From Weeksellaceae bacterium (GTDB lineage: Bacteria > Bacteroidota > Bacteroidia > Flavobacteriales > Weeksellaceae): a stretch of DNA of 64,000 nucleotides. The position numbers and the translations under genes were made by a program. Shown one piece after another: positions 54,938-63,879 of this stretch. The notes under the pieces were generated by a model. It ran no database searches. It was given only the letters and a program-made list of their open reading frames with translations, and had not been told where the DNA came from. Position 1 is the first letter of the stretch, and every line of letters begins with the position of its first letter. Location of the stretch: assembly GCA_022013695.1 (NCBI GenBank), contig JAKLPS010000033.1:38857-102856 (forward strand), read 5' to 3'.

Positions 54938-56314
54938 ATGAGCCCATTTTCAAAAGTCATTTCACTATTTCTTGTGCAGATCAGTCTCTTCGCTAATTCT
55001 CAGACAGAAAATCCGGTTTTCACTTTGCCAAAGATCAAATCTAATATCACTTTGCCAGTATCCTTACCGATCTCGGAGATTAATAGGCTCATTAATCAAT
55101 CCGTGAAAGGCGTTCTATACGAAGACCAATCTTACACAGACAATAATAATGATCAGTTCAAAGTGAAAGTAGAAAAGCAAAACAACATCACTATAAAAGC
55201 CTTGACGGGAAACCGATTGATGATCTCGGTTCCACTCAAAATCTGGGCAAACAAAGGTTACGGAACTTTCGGATATTACGTCTATCAGGACACGAATTTC
55301 AACCTGGTGATGAATTTTATTACAACCATCTCAGCATCTTCAGATTGGAGACTGAATACCAAAACGACGGCAGCAGGTTTTGTGTGGACTCAGAAACCTG
55401 TGCTGGATTATGGAAAAATCAAAATCCCCATTGCACCTTTGATCGAGAGCACGCTGAAAGAACAGCAGGCAAAATTCACGACAATAATCGATCCGCAGAT
55501 CCGGACTCAGTTCAATCTACAGCCGTATTTGGTGATGGCTTGGAATCAATTCTCAAAGCCGATCAACGTTTCAGAAGAGTATAATACCTGGCTCAAAATA
55601 TCGCCACAGCGCACTTATTTGGCACCGCTTCAGATCTTCCAAGACAAAATAAAAACCACCGTCGGCATCGATCTCTATTCCGAAACTTTTGTTGGCCAAA
55701 TACCTTTGGCTACCAAAGAGGTCAGCGCTATTCCGAATTTTGCAATAGATCCCACTCTTCCAAACATTTTCAACCTGCAAACAACTGCCAATATCAGCTT
55801 CGAGGAGGCAAGTCGCATCGCAAAGCAAATATTCCTGAACAAAGAATTTGCGATGAGCAGCGCCGATAAGAAAATAGAAATCACAGATATTTCTGTTTAT
55901 CAGATGGCGGCAAATGTAGTGATAGAAGCGCATACAACAGGCGAAGTCAATGGAGTCGCCCTGATTAAAGGAACTCCTTACTATGATCCAATCAATCACA
56001 AAATAAAGCTGAAAGTGACCGATTTCAATCTGAAAACCAAGAATGTCTTTCAAAAAGTGTTGACCGTTTTGTTCGAAGGAAAGCTCCGACGACTCATCGA
56101 AAATGATTACGGAATCCCACTTCTCGATATCGAAAACGCTTCCAAAAAAAGCATGATGGAGAGCTTCAACAGAGAATATGCCAAAGGAATCAGACTGGCA
56201 GGAAATGTTTTGGAGCTGAAACCAACACAGTTTTTATTGTCCGTAAAATACATCACAATTGTTATTGATACCAAGGCTCAACTTCAAATGAATGTAAATG
56301 GTCTTAATTTTTAA
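54938..56314 (+). CDS. Exported DUF4403 protein
   Basis: A 458-residue protein with a signal peptide (ISLFLVQISLFANSQ) and the DUF4403 fold over almost the whole length, including SNITLPVSLPISEINRLIN and the periodic PLKIWANKGYG, TKTTAAGFVW segments. DUF4403 proteins are periplasmic or outer-membrane-associated proteins of unknown function common in Bacteroidota, possibly lipid-binding. Monocistronic. Confidence 0.85.
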   Translation: MSPFSKVISLFLVQISLFANSQTENPVFTLPKIKSNITLPVSLPISEINRLINQSVKGVLYEDQSYTDNNNDQFKVKVEKQNNITIKALTGNRLMISVPLKIWANKGYGTFGYYVYQDTNFNLVMNFITTISASSDWRLNTKTTAAGFVWTQKPVLDYGKIKIPIAPLIESTLKEQQAKFTTIIDPQIRTQFNLQPYLVMAWNQFSKPINVSEEYNTWLKISPQRTYLAPLQIFQDKIKTTVGIDLYSETFVGQIPLATKEVSAIPNFAIDPTLPNIFNLQTTANISFEEASRIAKQIFLNKEFAMSSADKKIEITDISVYQMAANVVIEAHTTGEVNGVALIKGTPYYDPINHKIKLKVTDFNLKTKNVFQKVLTVLFEGKLRRLIENDYGIPLLDIENASKKSMMESFNREYAKGIRLAGNVLELKPTQFLLSVKYITIVIDTKAQLQMNVNGLNF

Positions 56315-56366
56315 TGATTTCTTAATATTTATAGCCTTCGAACATTAAAATTCGGAAAATAAAAGA

Positions 56367-56374
56367 TATATTTG
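56367..56374 (+). promoter_or_regulatory. Putative -7 box for the M4 metallopeptidase gene
   Basis: TATATTTG matches TAnnTTTG exactly, 18 nt before the ATG at 56393. Confidence 0.5.
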
Positions 56375-56392
56375 TTTTCCATATTTTAAAAA

Positions 56393-58945
56393 ATGAAGAG
56401 ATTATTTACGCTTTTGTTGGCATCGGCTTGTGTTTGCGGTTTTGCTCAGGAGTCAAAAGAATTAGCCAAACTCAAAAAAGAGACGAATGCCAATGTTACC
56501 ATCAGTAAAAGCACGTCCAACCCCAACTTCATCCTTTTCGGAAGTTCTAATGCGCTAAAGCTGAAAGCCGCGGGTGCCAAAGCTAAATCGGAAGAGTTTC
56601 TTGCAGAAAATTTCAAAGCCTTCAACCTCAAATCCATCAACGATCTTGTTTTTGTGGAGCAGAACACCGATAATTATGGATTGGAAAGTGTGACCTACAG
56701 ACAGCAATACCAGGGCATTCCGGTTTATGACGGCGTTTTGAAATTTCATTTTAATAAAAAAGAGGAATTGACCGCCATCAACGGAAACACTATTTCTAAT
56801 ATTAAGGCCAATTCTACACCCAATATTTCTGTAAATGATGCAGAAAGTATCGCAAAAAACTTGGTAGCGAAGCAAGAACTGAACAAATCAAATACGCCTT
56901 TGCAAGCTGCAAAAAGTAACTTGTTGATTTTCCCAAAAAATTTAGCACAAGGCGGTATCGTAACGTCTTATTTGGTTTACGAAGTAGAAGTTACCAATAG
57001 AGTGGACGTTAGAGAATTCCTCTTCATCGATGCGCATACCGGGGAATTGGTAGATCAGTTCACTGGAATACATCCGATCGACAGAAAAGTGTATGAAAAA
57101 AACACCAATGCGGCCAATCTCAAGTGGAAAGAAGGCGACGTTTTTCCCGGCACACTTACGAGTTGGCAACAAAATGAAGTGGTCACTTCCGAGCATGTTT
57201 ATAATTTCTTCAAGAATGCCTTTGGCTACGTCTCTTATGACGCCGCAGATCACTCGATGACAACCGTGAATAACGATCCCACAATTTCTTGTCCTAATGC
57301 CAGATGGAATGGCACCTATGCAGGATATTGTGATGGGACGGCAACAGACGATGTGATCGCTCACGAATGGGGACATGCTTACACAGAATATACCAGTAAT
57401 CTGATTTATCAATATCAATCCGGAGCGCTTAATGAGTCGTATTCCGATGTGTGGGGCGAAACCATTGACCTTATTAATAATTACGAAGATGAAGGCGAAG
57501 ATATTGGAGTGCGCACGACAGCAGCCTGCTCTCCAGGATCTGTCCGTTGGAAAATGGGCGAAAAAGCAACGGCTTTTGGCGGAGCAATTCGCGATATGTG
57601 GAATCCCAATTGCAACGGAGATCCTGCAAAAGTTTTGGATGTCGCAAATTATTACTGTGGAACTGGTGATAGCGGTGGCGTTCATTCCAATTCCGGCGTT
57701 ACCAATCACTTGTACGCCCTTTTGGTAGATGGCGGCACTTATAATGGCTATACAATGGCGGGTCTTGGCTTTGTAAAAGCGGCGCATCTTTGGTGGAAAG
57801 CGCAAACCACTTATCTTATTTCAACCAGCGATTTTTCCAATTTTGCAGATGCCTTGGAAGCTTCAGCCAATGACTTGGTGGGAATCAACCTACAAGGTTT
57901 ATCCACCTCAGGTACCGCCGCAGGACTTAGCGGGCAGATGCTGACAGCCGCTGATATTCAAACGGTAAAAAACGGTATTTTGGCCACTCAACTTAGATCT
58001 TCGCCAGCTACCCAATGTAATTATATCCCAATTTTGCAAGCGGTTCCAGATCTGTGCACGGGGGCAACGTCCAATCCTCTATTCAAAGAAACTTGGGAAA
58101 ATGGCTTAGGAAACTGGACGGTTTCTAATATTCCGTCAAAACCTTCCACTTGGGAAGCCCGAGATTGGATGATCAAATCCAACCTGCCGAAGGGCAGAAC
58201 GGGAAAGGCTATTTTTGGGATAGATCCTATCAACGGCGATTGCGCATCCAATTTGCAAAACGGAATTCTACGTTTGGAAAGTCCTCAGATTAACATTCCC
58301 ACCTTCACAGGAGGAAAATATGAGATGGCCTTCAATCATTATGTGGCAACAGAGTCAACTTGGGATGGCGGAAACATCAAATACAGTTTGAATGGGGGTG
58401 CCTGGACTTTGGTTCCCTTGGTAGCATTCACTCAAAACGGGTACAACAAAACCTTGGACGGAACTTCCAGCAATGACAATCCGCTGAAGGGACAAAGCGC
58501 TTTCACCGGAACCGACGGTGGATCTCTCAGCGGCAGTTGGGGTCAAAGTGTTATCGACCTTTCAAAAATAGGAGTGGCTTCCGGATCTAATATCAAATTC
58601 AGATTTGAGATGGGAACCGACGGCTGCAACGGCGTAGAAGGTTGGTATCTAGACGAAATCTACATCTACAACTGTGCAACGCTCGCCGTAGAAGACACGA
58701 TGAAGAAGAACGGAATCCAAGTGTTCCCAAATCCTACTTCTGGTTTTGTAACCATTCAAAACCTTAAGGATACAAACTTGAAAAATGTAGAAGTTTACAG
58801 TGCCACAGGGCAGTTAATTCAGAAATTCACCGTCAATAATGTCAAAAAAGCATCTTTGGATATGAGCCAGCTGGTGAACGGAACTTATATTCTCAAAATC
58901 AACACCGAAACAGAAAGCAACTCGGTCAAAGTGATCAAAAAGTAA
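56393..58945 (+). CDS. Secreted M4 (thermolysin-like) metallopeptidase with T9SS sorting domain
   Basis: An 850-residue protein. It has a signal peptide, an FTP/PepSY propeptide (residues about 60-230) and a thermolysin-type catalytic domain. The zinc motif is HEWGH at 324-328, the third ligand Glu348 in NESYSD (24 residues after the first His, as in thermolysin), and the active-site His in GGVHSNSGVTNH. After it come a beta-sandwich (about 570-770, WENGLGNWTVSN) and a C-terminal type A sorting domain (VFPNPTSGFVTIQ to VIKK). It is an extracellular endopeptidase exported by T9SS. A terminator follows. Confidence 0.95.
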   Translation: MKRLFTLLLASACVCGFAQESKELAKLKKETNANVTISKSTSNPNFILFGSSNALKLKAAGAKAKSEEFLAENFKAFNLKSINDLVFVEQNTDNYGLESVTYRQQYQGIPVYDGVLKFHFNKKEELTAINGNTISNIKANSTPNISVNDAESIAKNLVAKQELNKSNTPLQAAKSNLLIFPKNLAQGGIVTSYLVYEVEVTNRVDVREFLFIDAHTGELVDQFTGIHPIDRKVYEKNTNAANLKWKEGDVFPGTLTSWQQNEVVTSEHVYNFFKNAFGYVSYDAADHSMTTVNNDPTISCPNARWNGTYAGYCDGTATDDVIAHEWGHAYTEYTSNLIYQYQSGALNESYSDVWGETIDLINNYEDEGEDIGVRTTAACSPGSVRWKMGEKATAFGGAIRDMWNPNCNGDPAKVLDVANYYCGTGDSGGVHSNSGVTNHLYALLVDGGTYNGYTMAGLGFVKAAHLWWKAQTTYLISTSDFSNFADALEASANDLVGINLQGLSTSGTAAGLSGQMLTAADIQTVKNGILATQLRSSPATQCNYIPILQAVPDLCTGATSNPLFKETWENGLGNWTVSNIPSKPSTWEARDWMIKSNLPKGRTGKAIFGIDPINGDCASNLQNGILRLESPQINIPTFTGGKYEMAFNHYVATESTWDGGNIKYSLNGGAWTLVPLVAFTQNGYNKTLDGTSSNDNPLKGQSAFTGTDGGSLSGSWGQSVIDLSKIGVASGSNIKFRFEMGTDGCNGVEGWYLDEIYIYNCATLAVEDTMKKNGIQVFPNPTSGFVTIQNLKDTNLKNVEVYSATGQLIQKFTVNNVKKASLDMSQLVNGTYILKINTETESNSVKVIKK

Positions 58946-58963
58946 TTTTCTGGGATATGAAGA

Positions 58964-58999
58964 AAAAATGCTTATGAGTTTTTCATAGGCATTTTTTTA
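58964..58999 (+). terminator. Terminator after the M4 peptidase gene
   Basis: AAAAATGCTTATGA (58964-58977) pairs with TCATAGGCATTTTT (58983-58996) with one G-U; loop GTTTT; T run follows. Confidence 0.85.
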
Positions 59000-59067
59000 T
59001 TGCACCTCATCAAAACAATATTTTTCAGACAAAGGATGGCGATATTATTAGCTTTTCAGGCAACTTA

Positions 59068-59775
59068 TCACAATTTCAAAGCTGTTTCCAAAGATAGTTC
59101 CATCATCGGTTGCAGTGCCTTTTCTCTTTGGTCTGCGGATATCAATTCTTTGGTCGGGATGATGTCCGAAACGGTCAAGATTGTCGCAGCGCTTTTCCCC
59201 AAAAATTTTGCGTTGGCAAAAAGTGCAAAAGATTCCATCTCGACAGCTGTGCAATTGTATTTTTCGGCAATGGCGGGCAAATCGGAATCTTTTCTGTAAA
59301 AAATATCGCTGGAGTGGATGTTTGTAGTTTTTACTTTGAGATCAAGCTCTTTTGCTGTTTCATTTATTTTGTCGAAGGCCGATCCTTGTTTAGCAATCAA
59401 ATCCTCTTCCATCACCCAAGCAAATTTTGCATAAGTGCTTTCGCTGGCAGCATTAGCCACATTCAGGATGTCGAATAGTTTTAATTCGGATGTGTATGCG
59501 CCGCAAGTTCCAATCCTTACAATTGTATCCACTTCATATTCCGTAAAGAGTTCGTAGGAATAGATGCCGATGCTTGGGAAGCCCATTCCGCTTGCCCCAA
59601 CAGTTATTTCTTTCCCTTTGTACTTTCCCGTAAAAAAGAAAATATTTCGGGTCTGGCTTACCAACGTGACGTCTGTCAGGAAATGGTCAGCCATATATCT
59701 GGCTCGCAGCGGATCGCCAGGCATCAAGACTGTTTTGGCAATTTGGCCTTTTTTAGCACTAATGTGAACACTCAT
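59068..59775 (-). CDS. deoD: Purine-nucleoside phosphorylase (DeoD type)
   Basis: A 235-residue hexameric-type PNP that phosphorolyses purine nucleosides. Motifs: HISAKKGQIAKTVLMPGDPLRA (phosphate binding), RIGTCGAYT, VEMESFALFANA and TVSDII with the catalytic Asp. The ATG at 59773-59775 (MSVHIS) is chosen over a TTG six bases upstream. Monocistronic. Confidence 0.96.
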   Translation of the reverse strand: MSVHISAKKGQIAKTVLMPGDPLRARYMADHFLTDVTLVSQTRNIFFFTGKYKGKEITVGASGMGFPSIGIYSYELFTEYEVDTIVRIGTCGAYTSELKLFDILNVANAASESTYAKFAWVMEEDLIAKQGSAFDKINETAKELDLKVKTTNIHSSDIFYRKDSDLPAIAEKYNCTAVEMESFALFANAKFLGKSAATILTVSDIIPTKELISADQREKALQPMMELSLETALKL

Positions 59776-59848
59776 TTTCAATGTTATTTTGAGATCGTGA
59801 ATATAAAATTTATATTTTGAATAATCTCAAATCTCTTATCAAATAAAG

Positions 59849-59877
59849 AGGCTTCGCAAAATGTTTTCGCAAAGCCT
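59849..59877 (-). terminator. Terminator after the superoxide dismutase gene
   Basis: On the minus strand AGGCTTTGCGAAA (59877-59865) pairs with TTTGCGAAGCCT (59860-59849) including two G-U pairs, then CTTTATTT. Confidence 0.75.
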
Positions 59878-59901
59878 TTCTTGGGGTTATAAGTGGTTTG
59901 G

Positions 59902-60900
59902 TCAATGTTTATCGTCTGCAGTGCAAAGCCCGATGACGGCGTGGAACGTGTCGTGCACGTTGGAAAGCGTTTTGGTAATTTCGGTGTCGGATGTTTTTTT
60001 CTTGATTTGTCTTTCCAAATTTTTAGTTGCTTCAACAAGATTGGCTAGAGAATTTTTTACAGCTGGTTTATCAAATTCTGGTGGGATAGAAGAAGATTGC
60101 AAAGCTTTGGCCTTGGTTACCATCTCACCAACACGCGTTTTGATGGGCTGCAAATTACCTTCCTCGCTCGGATGAAAGGTTTGAGACATTACTTCGTGGA
60201 ATGTCTTCAAGGCTGGCCAATCATCAAATTTTCCTTTCGTTGCCATCTCGTATCTTTTGCTCACCTCGTTCCAATTGGCGACGTTCCAAAATGCGGTAAG
60301 ATAGTCGGCTCGTTTGTTCTGATATTTAAGGTAATAGGCGTGCTCCCAAACATCGATACCCAAGATGGGAGTTCCCTTCACTTCCGCCAGATCCATCAAT
60401 GGATTGTCCTGATTCGCAGTGGAAGTCACGGCCAGTTTCTTGTCCGAAGTTACAACCAGCCAGGCCCATCCAGAGCCAAACCGATCTGCGCCTGCTTTGC
60501 TCATTTTTTCCTTCAGCGCTTCTAGGCTTCCAAAAGTTTCTGTGATGGCTTTGGCTAATTTTTCCGATGGTTGCGTATTTTTTTCAGGCGTCAACACGGT
60601 CCAGAATAGTTCGTGGTTGTAGTGTCCGCCCGCATTGTTTCGTACTGTGGGACTTTCTTTGGAGACGTGAGCGAGGATCGCTGTAAGGCTCTCTTTTTCC
60701 ATTGGCGTTCCGGCAATGGCTTTGTTCAGGTTGGCAACATAGCCAGCGGCGTGCTTGGTGTAATGGATTTCCATTGTTTGGGCATCAATGGAACCTTCCA
60801 AAGCGTTGTAAGCGTACGGCAAAGGCGTTTGTTTGAATTGAGCGCTTAGAAAAGAAGCGGCTGACAAAGAGCTGACTAGGGCTAATTTTGAAATTTTCAT
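59902..60900 (-). CDS. Exported superoxide dismutase (Fe/Mn family) with C-terminal extension
   Basis: A 332-residue protein with a signal peptide ([15 protein letters not shown]). The SOD domain (about 22-222) has metal ligands His in MEIHYTKH, His in NHELFW, and Asp/His in [14 protein letters not shown]. The Gln in [10 protein letters not shown] and the NNAGGH motif favour Mn or cambialistic type. About 105 further residues follow, helical and His-containing: [20 protein letters not shown], then [15 protein letters not shown] near the end. I do not recognise this second domain. The gene is the last of an operon with SCO, YHS and Cys-rich proteins. Confidence 0.93.
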   Translation of the reverse strand: MKISKLALVSSLSAASFLSAQFKQTPLPYAYNALEGSIDAQTMEIHYTKHAAGYVANLNKAIAGTPMEKESLTAILAHVSKESPTVRNNAGGHYNHELFWTVLTPEKNTQPSEKLAKAITETFGSLEALKEKMSKAGADRFGSGWAWLVVTSDKKLAVTSTANQDNPLMDLAEVKGTPILGIDVWEHAYYLKYQNKRADYLTAFWNVANWNEVSKRYEMATKGKFDDWPALKTFHEVMSQTFHPSEEGNLQPIKTRVGEMVTKAKALQSSSIPPEFDKPAVKNSLANLVEATKNLERQIKKKTSDTEITKTLSNVHDTFHAVIGLCTADDKH

Positions 60901-60926
60901 AATGATTTTATTTTTTGATTATAGAC

Positions 60927-61622
60927 TTACTGTTTTAATAATTTCCGGATGTCTTCGATTAATTTTTCCCGATCGGGATGATATTTCCCTTTTAGCGACG
61001 TCATTTTTCCCTCGGGATCGTCATAATTGAGACCCGAATAATATAAGATGGGACTATTGTTCTCATCAAATCGCGACCGCAAGTTGCCTTTTTTATCCAC
61101 CAGTGCAATCATTCCGCTGTGGTTCAGGCTTTCGGATTTGTCCTCGCTGTCGCCCACATAAATATTGAATTGATCTGCTAATTGGTTGATGTACTCTCTC
61201 TCGCCTGTCAGGAAATGCCAATTGGTCGATTTTGCACCGAGCATCCGAGCGTGTTTTTTCAAAATCTCGGGCGTATCATTCGTTGGATCGATGCTGATGG
61301 AAATGATTCCAAAGTTGGGGCTGTCAATCGTTTCTTCAATGTATTTCATATTAGAATTCATCACAGGACAGATCGTGGGGCAACGGCTGTAGAAAAACTC
61401 AACCAGATACACTTTGCCCAGCATATCTTTGTTGCTGATTTTTCTGTTGTTTTGGTCCGTCAGTTGAAATGGCGGAACCTTCATCACTGTGAAAAGGCTC
61501 TTCTGGAAATAGCCTATTCCGACACCGATGGACAAGAAAATCAAGACCAAGACCATTAATGGAATGATGATTTGGCTCTTGAATTTTGCTTCGGATCTAT
61601 AGCTATTTCGCAATTTTGGCAT
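60927..61622 (-). CDS. SCO1/SenC family copper-metallochaperone-like protein
   Basis: A 231-residue protein with an N-terminal membrane anchor (IIIPLMVLVLIFLSIGVGIGYF) and a periplasmic thioredoxin-like domain. The copper motif CPTIC and the third ligand His in LNHSGM are present. SCO proteins deliver copper to oxidases or act as thiol reductases. The ATG at 61620-61622 (MPKLRN) overlaps the YHS gene by 20 nt. A longer upstream frame adds 18 residues and is less likely. Confidence 0.92.
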   Translation of the reverse strand: MPKLRNSYRSEAKFKSQIIIPLMVLVLIFLSIGVGIGYFQKSLFTVMKVPPFQLTDQNNRKISNKDMLGKVYLVEFFYSRCPTICPVMNSNMKYIEETIDSPNFGIISISIDPTNDTPEILKKHARMLGAKSTNWHFLTGEREYINQLADQFNIYVGDSEDKSESLNHSGMIALVDKKGNLRSRFDENNSPILYYSGLNYDDPEGKMTSLKGKYHPDREKLIEDIRKLLKQ

Positions 61623-61878
61623 ATTTCTCTGGATTTTTTTTGAATTCTGCTTTGCAATGCTCGCTGCAAAAACCATACTTTTTTCCTTTGTAGTCGGCCG
61701 TGTCTTTCAGAAAATCGGCGGTTTTCATGTGGCAAATCGGGTCTTCGGCGTTGACGACTTTAATGTTTTTGAGATCTTTGGCAGGTTTCATTTTCGAAAC
61801 GTGTATTGCCGTTGGGGTTTCTTGTGCGCAAGAAAAGCTGGAAACACAAAGAAGAACTGCAAATAGGACTGTTTTCAT
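61603..61878 (-). CDS. YHS-domain lipoprotein-like protein
   Basis: A 91-residue protein with a signal peptide with a lipobox-like end (LLCVSSFSC, Cys at residue 17) and a YHS domain (DPICHMKT, DTADYKGKKYGFCSEHCK, then FKKNPEKY) with the metal-binding Cys residues. YHS domains bind metals, often copper, and occur beside P-type ATPases. Here it precedes SCO, with which it overlaps. Confidence 0.87.
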   Translation of the reverse strand: MKTVLFAVLLCVSSFSCAQETPTAIHVSKMKPAKDLKNIKVVNAEDPICHMKTADFLKDTADYKGKKYGFCSEHCKAEFKKNPEKYAKIAK

Positions 61879-61934
61879 AAATAATGGATTTAATTTTAAT
61901 AAAAATGGAAAGATGATGAAACGATCGGTTAAAA

Positions 61935-62303
61935 TTAGATCAGCGGTGGATGAAAGATCTTGGCGTAGAACGAGTTGGTATCAATAAAAGGTTGTTCTGA
62001 AACCACTTTGGAGGAGCGGTAATCATCCTTGTTAAGAGAATCAAAGAGAAATGTTTCTTGGATGATAAAAGGATCGCTGAAACCGAGAATGGTGCTTTGG
62101 GAAGCATTTTTTGCCTGATTTTCAGTTGTTTTTGCGATTTCCTTTTTCAAATAGCAGGTTCCCTTGCAGAGCAACTGCGGTCTGCTCCTATTCTCGCAAA
62201 GTTTTTGAGAAATGTAATGATAATTCACTGCATAATCTACAAATGGCATCAGCGGACGTAATGCGATTGTAAAGATGATAAAGCAAGTAAATATACTTTT
62301 CAA
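61935..62303 (-). CDS. Small Cys-rich membrane or exported protein of a metal operon
   Basis: A 122-residue protein with an N-terminal hydrophobic segment (MKSIFTCFIIFTIALRPLMPF), a conserved-looking block YHYISQKLCENRSRPQLLCKG, then TCYLKKEIAK, with three closely spaced Cys, and a variable tail containing HPPLI. Proteins with this pattern occur in Bacteroidota near copper or SCO genes (from memory), but I know no function. First gene of the operon, behind a minus-strand -7 box. Confidence 0.7.
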   Translation of the reverse strand: MKSIFTCFIIFTIALRPLMPFVDYAVNYHYISQKLCENRSRPQLLCKGTCYLKKEIAKTTENQAKNASQSTILGFSDPFIIQETFLFDSLNKDDYRSSKVVSEQPFIDTNSFYAKIFHPPLI

Positions 62304-62319
62304 TGTTTAAATATTATCA

Positions 62320-62327
62320 CAAAGATA
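62320..62327 (-). promoter_or_regulatory. Putative -7 box for the Cys-rich/YHS/SCO/SOD operon
   Basis: Minus-strand TATCTTTG matches TAnnTTTG, 17 nt before the start codon at 62303. No good -33 TTG at the usual spacing, which could mean an activator or alternative sigma factor is needed. Confidence 0.5.
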
Positions 62328-62385
62328 TAAGATAATCTTCTGATTTGATGATGACAAAAGTCAGCGTTATGAACCATATTAAATC

Positions 62386-62412
62386 CAAAAAAACCCACAT
62401 CATCGTGGGTTT
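62386..62412 (-). terminator. Terminator after the small membrane-protein gene
   Basis: AAACCCAC (62412-62405 on the minus strand) pairs with GTGGGTTT (62398-62391); loop GATGAT; minus-strand T run follows. Confidence 0.85.
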
Positions 62413-62454
62413 AATTTTTGATTGCAAAAGACTTGCAAATTAGTTTTGATTGGC

Positions 62455-62640
<186 letters not shown>

Positions 62641-62809
62641 TTATTTGATTTTGACTATACACATTTTATGCCTTTTTTCTAAATGATTGATCTTTGCATT
62701 TTGGAAAATCTTCAAAGGACGAATGGTATTAGAATTGTTTATGAAGAAGTTATAATTTTTTGGTCGTTTAAGAAAAAAATCTTAATCAGCCAATAGCAAA
62801 ATCAAAGCA

Positions 62810-63802
62810 ATGGAATCAAATCATCATTCAACTAAAAGTTTAGCAGGGAAAACAGTCGTGATCACGGGAGCCAGCAGTGGCGTGGGGCGAGCAACGGCAG
62901 AAGCGTTTGCTTTGGAAGGTTGTAATATAGTACTCGCTGCCCGAGGTCTGGAGGCTTTGGAAGAGACCGTTTCACTTTGCAGAGATCTTGGGGCAATCGC
63001 CTTGGGCGTTCAAACGGACGTTTCTGTTGCGAAGGAAGTAGAGAATTTGGCTCAGGAAGCACTGCAGTTTAACGGTCGCATTGATATTTGGGTCAATAAT
63101 GCTGGTGTGATGGCAAGCGGGAAATTTGAGGAAATCCCAATGGAATTGCACGAGCAGGTCATCAAAACCAATCTCTTCGGATATATGCACGGCGCCTACA
63201 GCGTGTTGCCCATTTTCAAAAAACAGCAAGACGGCATTTTGATCAATAATGTTTCGATCGGGGGCTTTATGCCAGCGCCTTACAGTGCGGTCTATTCCTC
63301 TACAAAATTTGGGATCCGAGGGATGATGGAGTGTTTGCACGGCGAAATATCAGATTTTGCGGACATTCATATTTGTAATTTGTATCCTCAGATCCAGAGA
63401 TCGACTGGTAATTCCCATTCTGCTAAGTTTTCTGGATTGGATTTCAAAGTTCCACCTTTTGCGGCTGATCCGCGCGATACTGCGGCAAAAATGGTAGAAT
63501 TGGCCAAGAAACCGAGAAAGGATCTTTTCCCAGACGTCACATCATTAATCATCAAAAATATTTACGGTGCATTTCCCAAAACATTGATCAATACGGCTTC
63601 TGCTGCAATGCGGCTCATGATGAAAATCAGAAAAGGAAAACCAAATCCGGGCAACGTTCTTTGGTCCTCTCCAAAGCCGCACAGAATTTATGGCGAAACG
63701 ATGCTGCCAGTGCCCAGCCGTAAAACGAAATTGGCTTTGCTCGCAGGAATTGGTTTGGGATTATCTTATATGATTATTAAGAAAAATTCTTCTAAGAAGT
63801 AA
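62810..63802 (+). CDS. Short-chain dehydrogenase/reductase with C-terminal hydrophobic tail
   Basis: A 330-residue SDR. The NAD(P)-binding motif is TGASSGVGRATAE, then NNAGVM, and the catalytic Tyr/Lys are in YSAVYSSTK. The last 30 residues include a transmembrane-like stretch (LALLAGIGLGLSYMII) and a Lys-rich end, suggesting membrane attachment. About 80 residues longer than classical SDRs. Substrate unknown. Confidence 0.9.
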   Translation: MESNHHSTKSLAGKTVVITGASSGVGRATAEAFALEGCNIVLAARGLEALEETVSLCRDLGAIALGVQTDVSVAKEVENLAQEALQFNGRIDIWVNNAGVMASGKFEEIPMELHEQVIKTNLFGYMHGAYSVLPIFKKQQDGILINNVSIGGFMPAPYSAVYSSTKFGIRGMMECLHGEISDFADIHICNLYPQIQRSTGNSHSAKFSGLDFKVPPFAADPRDTAAKMVELAKKPRKDLFPDVTSLIIKNIYGAFPKTLINTASAAMRLMMKIRKGKPNPGNVLWSSPKPHRIYGETMLPVPSRKTKLALLAGIGLGLSYMIIKKNSSKK

Positions 63803-63825
63803 ATTCCCAAAATTTAAGCAAAAAC

Positions 63826-63854
63826 TTGTTTCTGTAAATGCTGTATTATTTTTG
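63826..63854 (+). promoter_or_regulatory. Promoter for the last, truncated gene
   Basis: TTG (63826-63828), 18-nt spacer, TATTTTTG (63847-63854): a near-ideal Bacteroidota promoter 25 nt before the ATG at 63880. Confidence 0.7.
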
Positions 63855-63879
63855 TTTTGATTAACTATAAAAGATCAAA

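Noticed and set aside
56942..57805. 287-codon minus-strand frame opposite the M4 peptidase gene
   Set aside because: The plus-strand gene has full catalytic motifs; the antisense frame has none and is a shadow.
59000..59299. 99-codon plus-strand frame opposite deoD
   Set aside because: It overlaps a well-supported DeoD gene and starts inside a terminator region.
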